A stretch of DNA of 64,000 nt. Source: Morinoia aosen (lineage: Eukaryota > Arthropoda > Malacostraca > Amphipoda > Talitridae). Each line of letters opens with the position of its first letter. Positions within the stretch are counted from its first letter, which is position 1. Position numbers and translations under genes: made by a program. The notes under the pieces were generated by a model that worked only from the letters and a program-made list of their open reading frames with translations, did not search any database and was not told the origin of the DNA. This document shows positions 35,601 to 50,600 of the stretch, piece after piece. The DNA lies in the NCBI GenBank assembly GCA_030386875.1, contig CM059577.1:24005038-24069037 (forward strand), given 5' to 3'.

Positions 35601-38600
35601 CCGGGAAATACCTTAGTTCGTTGGTCCATAGCCAGCTCAACACACAAAGTGAGTTAAAATGAGAAAAAAGATAATTTATTTTGAAAGTTTGAGTTAGTCA
35701 TTAGACAAAAGCACATTTTCAATCGTTTTGTCATGAGGCTCTCATCAGTGCGGGAATACTGCGTGAAATGTCTAAGGTATACAAATGAAATGAATCTAAA
35801 ACCGGGTGGGTAATTTCAAAAATAAAATTCTATGTTCAATTCGGTTACCTTCATATTTACTATAGCAGTAGATATGAACTATGGCTATTATGTTATTATT
35901 CAAAGCGACTTGAAGCTTGAAATGAGCATGGATTCAAAATATAAGCCTGTGGTAGTTGATAAATTATTGAACCTTACTGTGCGAACCTCAATTTGTTTTA
36001 GAATGTCCAATCCTACTTAAAATTTGTTGATTCAATTTTTAAATTAAAATTAAAAAGGTATGTTTATATTGAAATTTGCTACATTTTTTGGGCATAACTT
36101 TTTTTAACTTTTTATGATAAATGTATTAATTGGATGAGCATTGTTTTAAACATGGTTGCTGTTGTACATCAAAGCGCTGGTATGAAAAGAGAAGAATGTA
36201 GAAGTTTTGGTGAGGGACCTTATTGAGCTCAATACTTTATGTTATCCAATAATTAACACAAAAGAGTTCCCTTCCGTTTGAGTGTTGGCCATTGTTTTTC
36301 AAGATTCTTTTATGAAATAAATTTCAACATTTTACTCCTGAATAATGTCAGAAAAGGCATTTTTTCTGAGTAAAGATAAACTTTTCCTCAATGCAATCTG
36401 TTCCTTTCCATACATCTCGTTGTGCACGTTGTGCATCAGGGTACATCGGGTACGCATCTCGTACATTCCGCCCTAAAGTTTGCTAGCATTCTAGTGAGAT
36501 TTTAGAAATACATTCACTTATAACAGAACGTTCCCTATGGGGAAAATCAGACTGATTAATACAATAATGTGGCAGCAAATCGTCCACTTTTATTGCAACA
36601 TTAAATGGAAATTTTCCCGCACATTCACGAATTTTGTAGTCCTAGTATATATTCACGCTTAAACTAGCTTTCACCAGAAGTAATCTATACACTAAAAAAT
36701 TACCTTCGCCAACTAACGATTGAAACCACTTCCATCAAATGACTAATTGAGACTTCAAAAAAACAAACACTTGTTTTAATTTTGACCTCCTTCCCCAAAG
36801 AACTAGTACAGGGAACTAGTACAGCCCAGAGCAGCGGTTGCGTAAAACATAAACGTAAATCATTTTTTATAGTAAAAATCAATATCGCCATGTACAGCCC
36901 GGCTGACGTGCTGGTGTACGAGGTGGCCACGTGCAGCCCAACCTTGTGCGGCGACGCGTGCGCCGCGTTCAACTTTAGCATCAACAAGACAACACACGGT
37001 AGTGACTGGGCCTTCAGTCAGCACGACTTGGAGGTGATGATCAGGTGAGGTGACTTGGTGGTGTGGTCAGGTGTTGCTTGGTGGTGTGGTCAGGTGTGGC
37101 TTGGTGGTGTGGTCAGGTGTGGCTTGGTGGTGTGGTCAGGTGTGGCTTGGTGGTGTGGTCAGGTGTGGCTTGGTGGTGTGGTCAGGTGTGGCTTGGTGGT
37201 GTGGTCAGGTGTGGCTTGGTGGTGTGGTCAACTGTGGCTTGGTGGTGTGGACAGGTGTGGCTTGGTGGTGTGGGCAGGTGTGGCTTGGTGTTGTGGTCAG
37301 GTGTGGCTTGGTGGTGTGGTCAGGTGTGGCTTGGTGGTGTGGTCAGGTGTGGCTTGGTGGTGTGGTCAGGTGTGGCTTGGTGGTGTTGTCAGGTGTGGCT
37401 TGGTGGTGTGGTCAGGTGTGACTTGGTGGTGTGGTCAGGTGTGGCTTGGTGGTGTGGTCAGGTGTGGCTTGGTGGAGTGGCCAGTTGGGGCTTGGTGGTG
37501 TGGCCAGGTGGGGCTTGGTGGTGTGGTCAGGTGTGGCTTGGTGGTGTGGTCAGGTGTGGCTTGGTGGTGTGGTCAGGTGTGGCTTGGTGGTGTGGTCAGG
37601 TGTGGCTTGGTGGTGTGGTCAACTGTGGCTTGGTGGTGTGGTCAGGTGTGGCTTGGTGGTGTGGTCAACTGTGGCTTGGTGGTGTGGTCAGGTGTGGCTT
37701 GGTGGAGTGGCCAGTTGGGGCTTGGTGGTGTGGTCAGGTGGCGCTTGGTGGTGTGGTCGGGTGAGTGTGGCTTGGTGGTGTGGTCAGGTGTGGCTTGGTG
37801 GTGTGGTTTGGTATGGCTTGATGGTGTGGTCAGTTGAGTGTGACTTGGTGGTGTGGTCAAGTGAGTGTGACTTGGTGGTGTGGTCAAGTGAGTGTGACTT
37901 GGTGGTGTGGTCAAGTGAGTGTGACTTGGTGGTGTGGTCAAGTGAGTGTGACTTGGTGGTGTGGTTCGATGACTGGTTGTGTCTAATAAAACTAATTTTA
38001 TTGATAATTTTGAACCAGAAAGTATAGACAAAATAAAATAAAATAAATAGCGCTTAAGTAATTTTCAATTATTTTTTCTTTTCCAGAGATCCTGACCTTC
38101 AAGAGATGTGTGACGGGTGTGAAGTGAGTTACAAATAGAAATTACAATTACGTATTGAATATTTTGTCATTAGAAGAAAAAATGAAGTTTAATTGACTCT
38201 CCCCGCACTTTAAAATGTAATTTGTCGATTTTCTAAAGCTTTGAAGGAGAATTATGAAAAATCAAGATTAAGCTTATGACGAAATGCTTAGCTCCAATGT
38301 TGCACAGGGAACGCGCCTCAAAGAAATTTTTCCTAATGGTTACCCTCTAATTGCAATTTCATGCTGAATAATTTTCGATAACCTATGATTAAATTAAGAA
38401 TAATTTCAGATAACTTGTAATTAAATTAAGAGTAATTTGTGATAACTTATAATTAAATTGTGATTAATTTTATACCGCTTTTAATTACATTGAAAATAAT
38501 TTCTGATAACTCAAATCCAAATTTAGTAATGTATGACTAATTTTTCACGGTTTTCACTCGCAAAAATCAGTACAAAAATTTATGAACAACCAATGGCCGT

Positions 38601-41600
38601 CAATGACCTGAAAACTTTTCATAGGAAATGCTACTTTTTCAAGAAGATTTTTAAAGAAAGTTACAGAAATTTTTCATTAGAGTGGCAATATCGAAAACAT
38701 TTTGTGACATTTTACAAAAGGCACGTGAAATTTACTCAGTATTCATTCTTTACAACAGTCCATCGATGCTTTGCTCTGCCAGAGACAAAATTTGAAGATA
38801 GCAACAAGGACTGAATGAAAGATCGGATTCATGTTATTCAGATAATATGTTTCTTCGAAATTTCAAACATGGGATCACACGGGCTGACAATGGCGTAAAC
38901 AATAACTTCGTCTGTGTGCAATTATAAGGCCTGTGTACAATTACAAGGTCTGTGTGCAATAACGAGGCCTGTGCGCAATTACAGGGTCTGTGTGCAATTA
39001 CAAGGTTTGTGTGCAATTACAAGGTCTGTGTGCAATTACAAGGTCTGTGTGCAATGACAAGGTCTGTGTGCAATGACAAGGTCTGTGTGCAATTACAAGG
39101 TCTGTGTGCAATTACAAGGTTTGTGTGCAATTACAAGGTCTGTGTGCAATTCCAAGGTCTGTGTGCAATTCCAAGGTCTGTGTGCAATTACAAGGTCTGT
39201 GTGCAATTACAAGGTCTGTGTGCAATTACAAGGTCTGTGTGCAACTATAATATTCATGGAAACCTAACGAGGCACTAATCCTTACCTCTTTACTCTTGGT
39301 ACAAAACTCTAATAATCTCCTTATGCTATAATTACTTCGAATTGTTATTGATTAACATACAAAATAAACTACAAAGTGAATGCTCAAACAACAAGGGCAC
39401 ATTATGGCATTGCTAGATGTGGCAAGGTGCGTTGCCACCGCAAGGGTACTTAGTCATCTAAAGGGTGCGTTGCCGTCTGAAAGGTGCGTTGCCTTCTGAA
39501 GGGTGCATTGTAGTCTGAAGGGCACGTTGCTTTCTGGAGGTTGCGTAGTCTCACTCCGGAAGTGTATGCGAGATCATGGTCTGTGTTAGGTGAAATTTAG
39601 GTAGGTGGGGAATGTTAGCCAAATATTTGGGAGGTGGTGAGTTGGTAAATGTTAAGGTTTGGGTGAATGTTAGATAAATGTTACGGAGTTTGTAAATTTT
39701 AGGTGGATGATAGATTTATGTTAGGTAATTATTAGGCTTATTTTAATGTGGTATGAAACGATCCGTAAAAATCCGACAACCCGGTCTGTGACGGATTTCA
39801 CACAGAATAAGGTCCAAATTCATTCACTTGCATTCCAGTTTTGTGTCTGACTGAAAGGACTGGCACGAAAATGCCTAACGTTAAGGGCCGAATTGTTACA
39901 AGGGCTAAATCTTCGCGAGAACCAAATGTTTATAAGTGCAAGATGTTTAGATCCGCCATATTTTTCCTGTGAAGGATGTTTAAAAATTCTAAATGTTCAC
40001 CAGGATCAAATGTTTACCAGGGCCAAATATTTACCAGGGCCAAATATTTACCAGGGCCAAATATTTACCAGGGCCAAATATTTACCAGGGCCATGTATTT
40101 ACCAGGGCCATATGTTTACCAAGGCCATATGTTTACCAAGGCCAAATATTTACCAGGGCCATATGTATACCAGGGCCAAATATTTACCAGGGCCATATGT
40201 TTACCAGGGCCAAATGTTTACCAGGACCATATGTTTACCAGGGCCAAATATTTACCAGGACCATATGTTTACCAGGGCCAAATATTTACCAGGACCATAT
40301 GTTTACCAGGGCCAAATATTCACAAATGCCATATGCTTACAAGTGACAAATGTTCACAAGAGTCAAACGGTTTCTAGTGTCAAAATGTTCACAAGTGCCA
40401 AATCTCCATGGATGTAAGGAAATGCTCGCAAATAAGCCGATGAACAATTCGATCAGTCTAGTGTACGCTCAACTTGTGATCCACAATAAATGAAATCGTT
40501 ACTGTAGAAAAAAATTTCCGTACGATACCCTAGAAGTCATAGGATTTAATCAAGCCCACACGTAGTTATATCTCAGCTTATATGTGATTGTTCTAAGCAA
40601 TGATTTCAGTTATGTATTATTCAAACAAGGGTAAAAAACATTAAAAGAAACGAAAGATACAAATTAAAGAAGGGAAATGAGTTGTTTAAATGATTTAAAC
40701 AAAAGATAAAAACATCAAACAAAATGCATTGTAAGAATAAAACAAACCACACAAATTATTTAATCTGTTGATGTCGTAATCCCCTCAGTAAAAATACAAT
40801 AAAATAATAGTAAAATTAAAATTACACGTGAATAAAAGACGAGATTACGACAAAATGGTGGCAACGTGGGGCTGGAAGAGCAAGCAGCAAAGCAGGTATC
40901 GACCGAAGAACGAATTCTGCTCAATTCCGTTTTGATTAATGGTTTTATTTATTTATTTGTTTGATATATTCATTTTCTCGCATCGCACGAAGGACAACTG
41001 AAATCATGCACTCATGACAATAATATCCCACCTCGATTGGCAACCTCCTGGTCGTTGTTTCAGTTCTTCACAGTCCATAGCGAGCGAGCTGAAGGTGAAG
41101 TGGGTCCTTTATCTTTTTTAGACTTAGGTAATCATGCGACAAAGAGAAGTAAAGGATGATGTAGACATAATGTGTCTTTAAAGGCTCTGGGGCAATTTTC
41201 TCATGCGAAGTTGTCTATGTTGAAGTTGTCGAAGTTGTCGCAGGCATGAGCAGTCGTTTTCAGTCATGGGCCCAAAACTTTTTAACTGTCTTCCCCGCAC
41301 CCTGAGAGAGCATGTCGGGTCGCTGGAGGCATTTAAGAGGCAACTGGATGAATTTTTGAGGACGGTTCCGGACAAGCCACCGCTGCCTCACTACTATCAG
41401 CCTGCTGCAGGCAACAGTTTGCTGCAGCAGCTCGCCCATCGAAGGGCGCAACAACTGTAGCGGCGCGACAGCGCTGTGAGGCGACGCCTTCGGCGTGACC
41501 TGGACCAGAGCGTCCGAACTTCACCAAAGGACCAAAGGATGTTGCATGTCTTAGAACAATTGACGAATTAATCAATGAGATCCTCTTTCATCGCCGTTGT

Positions 41601-44600
41601 TTTCTTGCAAGGAAATCCAAGAAGATGAGCATCTTCGTAAATATGTAAATAAACAAGACGCATAATGTCTTGCGGGCCCATTTTCTCTCTTGTAGCAAGC
41701 ATCAAAATTAGGAAGGTTAACTAACCTCACTATATGTACAACTTGTAGAGAATTCAATTTTTGTTTTGTGATAGGGCTCATTTGTCAAGTTCCCACAAAA
41801 TCTTTTTAATAAATTTAGAAATAAAGGGCAATTGCAGCATTCTGTTTTGTTTGTTTTTTTCGAAGTAAATTTTTTGAAGTACCGTTGGGCCTATTTTGGA
41901 GATCGGTAGTAGATCTGCCAATGTTAGCTGGAAATTAAACATACTGACGCCGCACCTTTTCTGGCTGACGAGACGTCGTCAGCAGTTATGCGATGTCATT
42001 GCACTATGAAATTTACGATGCTTTACAATTTGGTCCTGGCCTCCATTCCATAACTCACGCCGTACGCTGCTTTCGTCTCGTCACCGTTTCATCGTGGTCG
42101 CCTTATTTTTTCCGAATTATTTTCACTAAAATATTATTTCTATGTGTCCATATGTTCTAAAGGGATAATGACTAAATGGTGGCAGCTGTGGGATAGAGGA
42201 GATGTATGCCAATGACGCATATGTAGACGAAAATACAATTCTGCATAGTTCCGATATAATGACGATTTTCACAGATTTATTTGATGCATTTATTTTCTCA
42301 CACCCTAATTAGAGCATCTGTTGTCATACTATCATGTCATTAAAACAAAGTTAAAACATACTTCAGAAGATATGAACTATAATTTATCAGAGACCCAGAA
42401 GAACTAAAAAATTCATTAGAAGAAGATCTTTTGAATATACCTTTTTACAACACAGGGAATCAATTACTTGAATAGATGAAACAGAGGAATTTGTGCGTGC
42501 AGTTTTGCGAGGAGAACGTGGATGTGCCGTGGTGGGGGCTGGGAGGCCTGCTCCTGGTGCTGCTGGTCATCGTGGTGGTGCTCACCGTGGTCGCTTGGAG
42601 GGGCGCCCGCAGCAGCGACAACAGCGAGTGAGGGCCTCATGTTCATGCCTCATGTACATGAGTCATGTACATATGTCATACGCGTGTATCATGTACATGT
42701 GTCATGTTCATGTGTCATGTACATATGTCATGCGCGTGTATCATGTACAAGTGTCATGTTCATGTGTCATGTTCATGCATGAAGTACTTACATTTGTTGT
42801 GTTCACGTGCAAAGTAGGCAAAGTGTGAAGTACGTGCGTAAAGTAAGAGTGGGGCTTGTGTGTGTGTGTGTCAGGCACACAATTAATGAGCGTATGTGGG
42901 ACGTGTAAGGTGTGTGAAATACATACGGCAGCAGCCATAATATGAGGAATGGAAACAAATAAAGCACTTAACATTTTATTGCTCAAACATTATTCTATGA
43001 ATTATGAGGAAAATTTCAAAGAATATAGATGAACGCAATACCTATAAGCTATAAGGTACACAGTCACACAGTTTAAATTTTTTATATAAAAATTTAGCTT
43101 AAGAAAATCCGCGATTTACCACATTACCGAAAATCAAGGAAACGTAAGGAAATATAGATTTATTACAAATTTTTGCAAATTATCTCGCTGTTAAGTAAAT
43201 TTTAGTATATAATTATTCATTCTTTAGTACATAATTTTTTATTCGTTTATTTTCTTTCAGTTCACCACATCAACGATCACATGACTTTATCAGTCACCCC
43301 ATTGTCATTCAGTAAGCCACAAAGATAATGTTAATAGTGAGGATTTCTTTTCTGTACTCCGTCCAATAAACTTCAATTCATTGGCAATAAGATTCAGGTC
43401 ACGACTCAGAGCAGACCAGTTCATCAGGGTAACCCCATTCTCTTCGAAAATGTTCATAACTTTCTGGCAAGGTGCGTTGTCTTGCATGGAAATGGAGAGT
43501 TGACAAGGACTAAAGTGTGAGTTCGGCACAACATGTAACTGAAGGTGTTCATAAACTTTTGCAATAATTTTGTGATGTAAATTGTTGATGGCACCGATTT
43601 AGTCTGAAAAAATTAGTTCTCACCCCATCAAACTAGCTTTTTTTAAGAAATGGGGGTAGAGGGGGGCAGTCTTTCACCTATGCACCGCCGAACATAAATT
43701 TCACAGTCAAAAACAACCGTGATTCGTCACTGAAATAAATTCTATCCGATTGTACATCAGTTCAAAGAATACTCTCTGCCGCCAAATTGAGAAGGACCTC
43801 GCGTTTTTTAATTGAGAGACTTGCCGGCCGGCACCCTAGCATGCAATACTGTATTTTACCGCCTGCGAGAAACTGTTGTCATTGGGATGACAATGCCTGT
43901 CTATTCACTGAAGTTACCAGTGATTGAAGACTCTATCGCAAAACAGTCCGTTTCAACTGTGAAAATATTCTTAGCACTTTTTGGAGGTCTTCCTGTCTTT
44001 GGTTTGAAATTTTGCACTTTACATTTTTCACACTTGCTTATTATCCGCATTGAAATTTACATACAATAACAGCGAAATGATTTTTTCCTACAATTTTCTA
44101 AAAATTATTCCCTTTTGGAGACAGAGTTTTAGGAGCTGACGTCCTCAGTGTGCTCGATGATTGTTCCACTAACACATGAGAATCGCCTGTAACTCCAAAG
44201 AACTGTATTTAGAGCCTAAAAAATTTGTATGCAACCTAAATAAAGTGATTGTTAAAAAGATCCCTAACTTTGGTCCATGGGGTAATTTTCCAACTTATTT
44301 TTCAAACGAAAAGATTGTTTGGAATTGATGGACGTGTTCACCGTGCAAATATGTATCTAGTGCATAAATATTGAGATTATCTTTATCTCTTGATAGTTTT
44401 CCCATGTTTCATTAATGGTATAACAATATTCATATGACCAATGCAACACCCCTACAGGTCACACGACCAGTACAACACCATCACGGAGCTGGAGAGATAC
44501 AACACACGCAGGCGCTCGTCAGGAGACGTCTCCGCCATCGGCGCCACCAGGAGCTCTTCCCACAGGCGCTCCCTCGCCTCCTTCAAGAGGGGCAGGCCTG

Positions 44601-47600
44601 ACCAGGAGCCTCAGTTCTCCGTCGAGGTGCGGTGTGGGGCATGACTTCGGTGTTCAATTTCAGGAATTGTGGGGGATTCAATGACTCGTTTTGCTTATGA
44701 ATAAGGATTGAGACTTGTATGGAGTGGCATCTCTTCTGTGTTCAATTTTGGCATTTTGGGTGGGGGTGTCTAATAACGTATATTTTATTGTTCTTGAGCT
44801 AGGTATAGTAGGGGGGTGTCTCTACTGGGCTTAATTTCAGTGTTTGTAGGGTAATTCAAGATATTTCTATATTTTCTTCTATGGTAATTCATCTGAATTT
44901 AATTTCAAGAGTTGTGGGGTAATTAAATGACGTGTATATGATTGTTCTTGTGTTCGACAATTATGTTGAGGAGCTTGTCTTCAATGTTTAATTTCGGTGT
45001 TTGCAAGATAATTAAGTCACGGATACTTCATTGTTCTTGAGTTAGGATGGGTGCAATGTAAGGCATGTCTTCTGTGTTTAATTTTAATATTTTTAGGGTA
45101 ATTTAATGATAGACATTTTATTGTTCGTGAGTTAGAGGAGTATATTGTAGAGCATCTCTTCCGTGTTATATTTCATTTATTGTAGAGTAATTCAATGACG
45201 TATATTTTTTCGATCTTGTGTTAGACAAGTATGTTGTGGGACGCAGAATCTCTTCTGGTTTTAATTTAAGTATTTGTAGAGTAATTAAATAACGTATATT
45301 TTATTGCTCCTGTGTTAGGACGAGTATGTTATGGGGGCGTCTCTCCTTTAATTTCATTAATTGTAAAGTAATTCAATGCAGTATATTTAATTGTTTTTGA
45401 GTTAGGACAATTTTAAGAGTATAACTCATTTTCATGGGATATGAATACTTTATAGTTCGTTTCGTTCATCTATGCATGCTATTTATTTTCATGAATTTAA
45501 ACACACTTCAGACCATATAATAAAATTTCCTTTCCAAAAACAATGTTTTCCGTCACTTGAACAATTTAAAAATTGCAGTTGCTGCGCAGTTGTGATGATA
45601 TTTTTATATTTTTTAATTCATAACTCGAGTTTTTTCCAATTTTACCATTCTCTTTACTCAGCACTACGACATAGCAGGCTTCACGATGTACGACAACGAT
45701 GAGTTTGAGTTCGAGTCAGGTGAGTGAGACTCGGCTTGTGACGTGCTATAAATCAATAAGATATCAATAATACATTATTTATTTAAACCTATTTTTTGCA
45801 AAACATCATTTTAAAAATTGACTTTTCGAGCATTGATGCATGGGCTTTGTGTGTGAGTAGGTAAAACAAGATGCTTGGTGAGGGTAAAGATATGTGGAGA
45901 TGCAAGGTAAAGACACGTAGAGATACGACCGTGTGTGCGCGTGATGTGTTGTGTTTATGATATGCGCGTATTTTTTGGATGGAAAGGAAGATATCTTAAT
46001 TCTGGCATAAATTCTGTCGGAGGCAGGAAAGAAGCACAATTAGAAAATATTTCTCACTTCAATAAACTAGCGCAGCTCATCACAGACTGCACAGGCCCCT
46101 GACACTGCGTGGTGCATCACACATTATTAATCACACATTACGCACCACACATTACACACCACACATTACACACCACACATTACGCACCACACACTACACA
46201 CCACACACTACACACCACACATTACACACCACACATTACGCACCACACATTACACACCACACACTACACACCACACATTACACACCACACATTACACACC
46301 ACACATTACACACCACACACTACACACCACACATTACACACCACACATTACACACCACACATTACACACCACACACTACACACCACACATTACACACCAC
46401 ACATTACACACCACACATTACACACCACACATTACACACCACACATTACACACCACACACTACACACCACACATTACACACCACACATTACACACCACAC
46501 ATTACACACCACACATTACACACCACACATTACGCACCACACATTACACACCACACACTACACACCACACATTACACACCACACATTACGCACCACACAT
46601 TACACACCACACACTACACACCACACATTACACACCACACATTACACACCACACATTACACACCACACACTACACACCACACATTACACACCACACATTA
46701 CACACCACACATTACACACCACACATTACACACCACACATTACACACCACACATTACACACCACACACTACACACCACACATTACACACCACACATTACA
46801 CACCACACATTACACACCACACATTACACACCACACATTACACACCACACATTACACACCACACACTACACACCACACATTACACACCACACATTACACA
46901 CCACACATTACACACCACACATTACACACCACACATTACACACCACACATTACACACCACACACTACACACCACACATTACACACCACACATTACACACC
47001 ACACATTACACACCACACATTACACACCACACACTACACACCACACATTACACACCACACATTACACACCACACATTACACACCACACATTACACACCAC
47101 ACATTACACACCACACATTACACACCACACATTACACACCACACACTACACACCACACATTACACACCACACATTACACACCACACATTACACACCACAC
47201 ATTACACACCACACATTACACACCACACATTACACACCACACACTACACACCACACATTACACACCACACATTACACACCACACATTACACACCACACAC
47301 TACACACCACACATTACACACCACACATTACACACCACACATTACACACCACACACTACACACCACACATTACACACCACACATTACACACCACACATTA
47401 CACACCACACACTACACACCACACATTACACACCACACATTACACACCACACATTACACACCACACATTACACACCACACATTACACACCACACATTACA
47501 CACCACACACTACACACCACACATTACACACCACACATTACACACCACACATTACACACCACACATTACACACCACACATTACACACCACACATTACACA

Positions 47601-50600
47601 CCACACATTACACACCACACATTACACACCACACACTACACACCACACACTACACACCACACATTACACACCACACATTACACACCACACATTACACACC
47701 ACACATTACACACCACACATTACACACCACACATTACACACCACACATTACACACCACACATTACACACCACACACTACACACCACACATTACACACCAC
47801 ACATTACACACCACACACTACACACCACACACTACACACTACACATTACACACCACACACTACACACCACACACCACACATTACACACCACACACTACAC
47901 ACCACACATTACACACCACACACTACACACCACACACTACACACCACACACTACACACCACACACTACACACCACACACTACACACCACACATTACACAC
48001 CACACACTACACACCACACATTACACACCACACACTACACACCACACATTACACACCACACACTACACACCACACATTACACACCACACATTAAACAGCA
48101 CACACTACACACCACACATTACACACCACACATTACACACCACACATTACACATCACACACTACACACCACACACTACACACCACACACTACACACCACA
48201 CACTACACACCACACACTACACACCACACACTACACACCACACACTACACACCACACACTACACACCACACACTACACACCACACACTACACACCACACA
48301 CTACACACCACACATTACACACCACACATTACACACCACACACTACACACCACACATTACACACCACACATTACACACCACACATTACACACCACACATT
48401 ACACACCACACATTACACACCACACATTACACACCACACATTACACACCACACATTACACATCACACACTACACACCACACACTACGCACCACACATTAC
48501 ACACCACACATTACACACCACACATTACACACCACACACTACACACCACACATTACACACCACACATTACACACCACACATTACACATCACACACTACAC
48601 ACCACACACTACACACTACACATTACACACCACACACTACACACCACACATTACACACCACACATTACACACCACACATTACACACCACACATTACACAC
48701 TACACATTACACACCACACACTACACACCACACATTACACACCACACATTACACACCACACATTACACACAACACATTACACACCACACACTACACACCA
48801 CACATTACACACCACACATTACACACCACACATTACACACCACACACTACACACCACACATTACACACCACACATTACACACCACACATTACACATCACA
48901 CACTACACACCACACATAACACAACTCACACGGCCGACAAAGGTAAACACCACTTTGGTGTCATCATCCTCCAATGTGAACGAGTTTCATGTCAGAAATT
49001 CCCCATGACTCTTTGCTACAAACATTGTGATTGAAATTTATAGAATAATTTTACGTGCATTTGCTCGAGCCAAGATGTTTCAAGTTTTTGTTTCCTAGGT
49101 TTAAAAACGGGACAAAAAAAACACAATACCGTACTTAAGACAAAACGTTGCCCCCACGACAAAATACTTACGACACACAATTCACGGCACCGTACAAACG
49201 ACACAAAGCCGCACTTAACAAAACGTTGTACCCACGACAAAATACTTACGACACACAATTCACGGCACCGTACAAACGACACAAAGCCGCACTTAACAAA
49301 GCGTTGTACCCACGACAAAATACTTACGACACACAATTCACGGCACCGTACAAACGACACAAAGCCGCACTTAACAAAACGTTGTACCCACGACATAATA
49401 CTTACGACACACAATTCACGGCACCGTACAAACGACACAAAGCCGCACTTAACAAAACGTTGCACCCACGACAAAATACTTACAACACACAATTCACAGC
49501 ACCGTACAAACGACACAAAGCCGCACTTAACAAAACGTTGTACCCACGACAAAATACTTACGACACACAATTCACGGCACCGTACAAACGACACAAAGCC
49601 GCACTTAACAAAACGTTGCACCCACAACAAAATACTTACGACACACAATTCACGGCACCGCACACACGACACAAAGCCGCACTTAACAAAACGTTGCACC
49701 CACAACAAAATACTTACGACACACAATTCACGGCACCGTACAAACGACACAAAGCCGCACTTAACAAAACGTTGCACCCACGACAAAATACTTACGACAC
49801 ACAATTCACGGCACCGTACAAACGACACAAAGCCGCACTTAACAAAACGTTGCACCCACAACAAAATACTTACGACACACAATTCACGGCACCGTACAAA
49901 CGACACAAAGCCGCACTTAACAAAACGTTGTACCCACGACAAAATACGACACACAATTCACGGCACCGTACAAACGACACAAAGCCGCACTTAACAAAAC
50001 GTTGTACCCACGACAAAATACTTACGACACACAATTCACGGCACCGTACAAACGACACAAAGCCGCACTTAACAAAACGTTGCACCCACGACAAAATACT
50101 TACGACACACAATTTACGGCACCGTACAAACGACACAAAGCCGCACTTAACAAAACGTTGCCCCCACGACAAAATACTTACGACACACAATTCACGGCAC
50201 CGCACACACGACACAAAGCCGCACTTAACAAAACGTTGCACCCACAACAAAATACTTACGACACACAATTCACGGCACCGCACACACGACACAAAGCCGC
50301 ACTTAACAAAACGTTGCACCCACAACAAAATACTTACGACACACAATTCACGGCACCGTACAAACGACACAAAGCCGCACTTAACAAAACGTTGCACCCA
50401 CAACAAAATACTTACGACACACAATTCACGGCACCGCACACACGACACAAAGCCGCACTTAACAAAACGTTGCACCCACAACAAAATACTTACGACACAC
50501 AATTCACGGCACCGCACAAACGACACAAAGCCGCACTTAACAAAACGTTGCACCCACAACAAAATACTTACGACACACAATTCACGGCACCGCACACACG

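Larger units (their letters stand above)
38124..42484 (+). other. Intron 10, repeat-rich
   Basis: Besides the arrays and the non-LTR fragment listed separately, it holds degenerate TAATTAAATTAAGAGTAAT repeats (38350-38520), GGTGCGTTGCCGTCTGAAG repeats (39425-39545), GGTGAATGTTAGG repeats (39585-39740), and two diverged copies of one ~160 bp sequence (40850-41010 and 42165-42320) sharing AAATGGTGGCA and TTTATTTTCTC. Confidence 0.55.

Noticed and set aside
37050-38031. Gly/Val/Trp-rich frames of up to 260 codons
   Set aside because: Translations of the 23 bp intronic minisatellite after exon 9.
46109-48094. 661-codon open frame rich in His, Thr, Tyr and Pro
   Set aside because: It is the translation of a 14 bp satellite; 42 bp (three units) has no stop in this frame. 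There is no non-repetitive coding sequence or motif.
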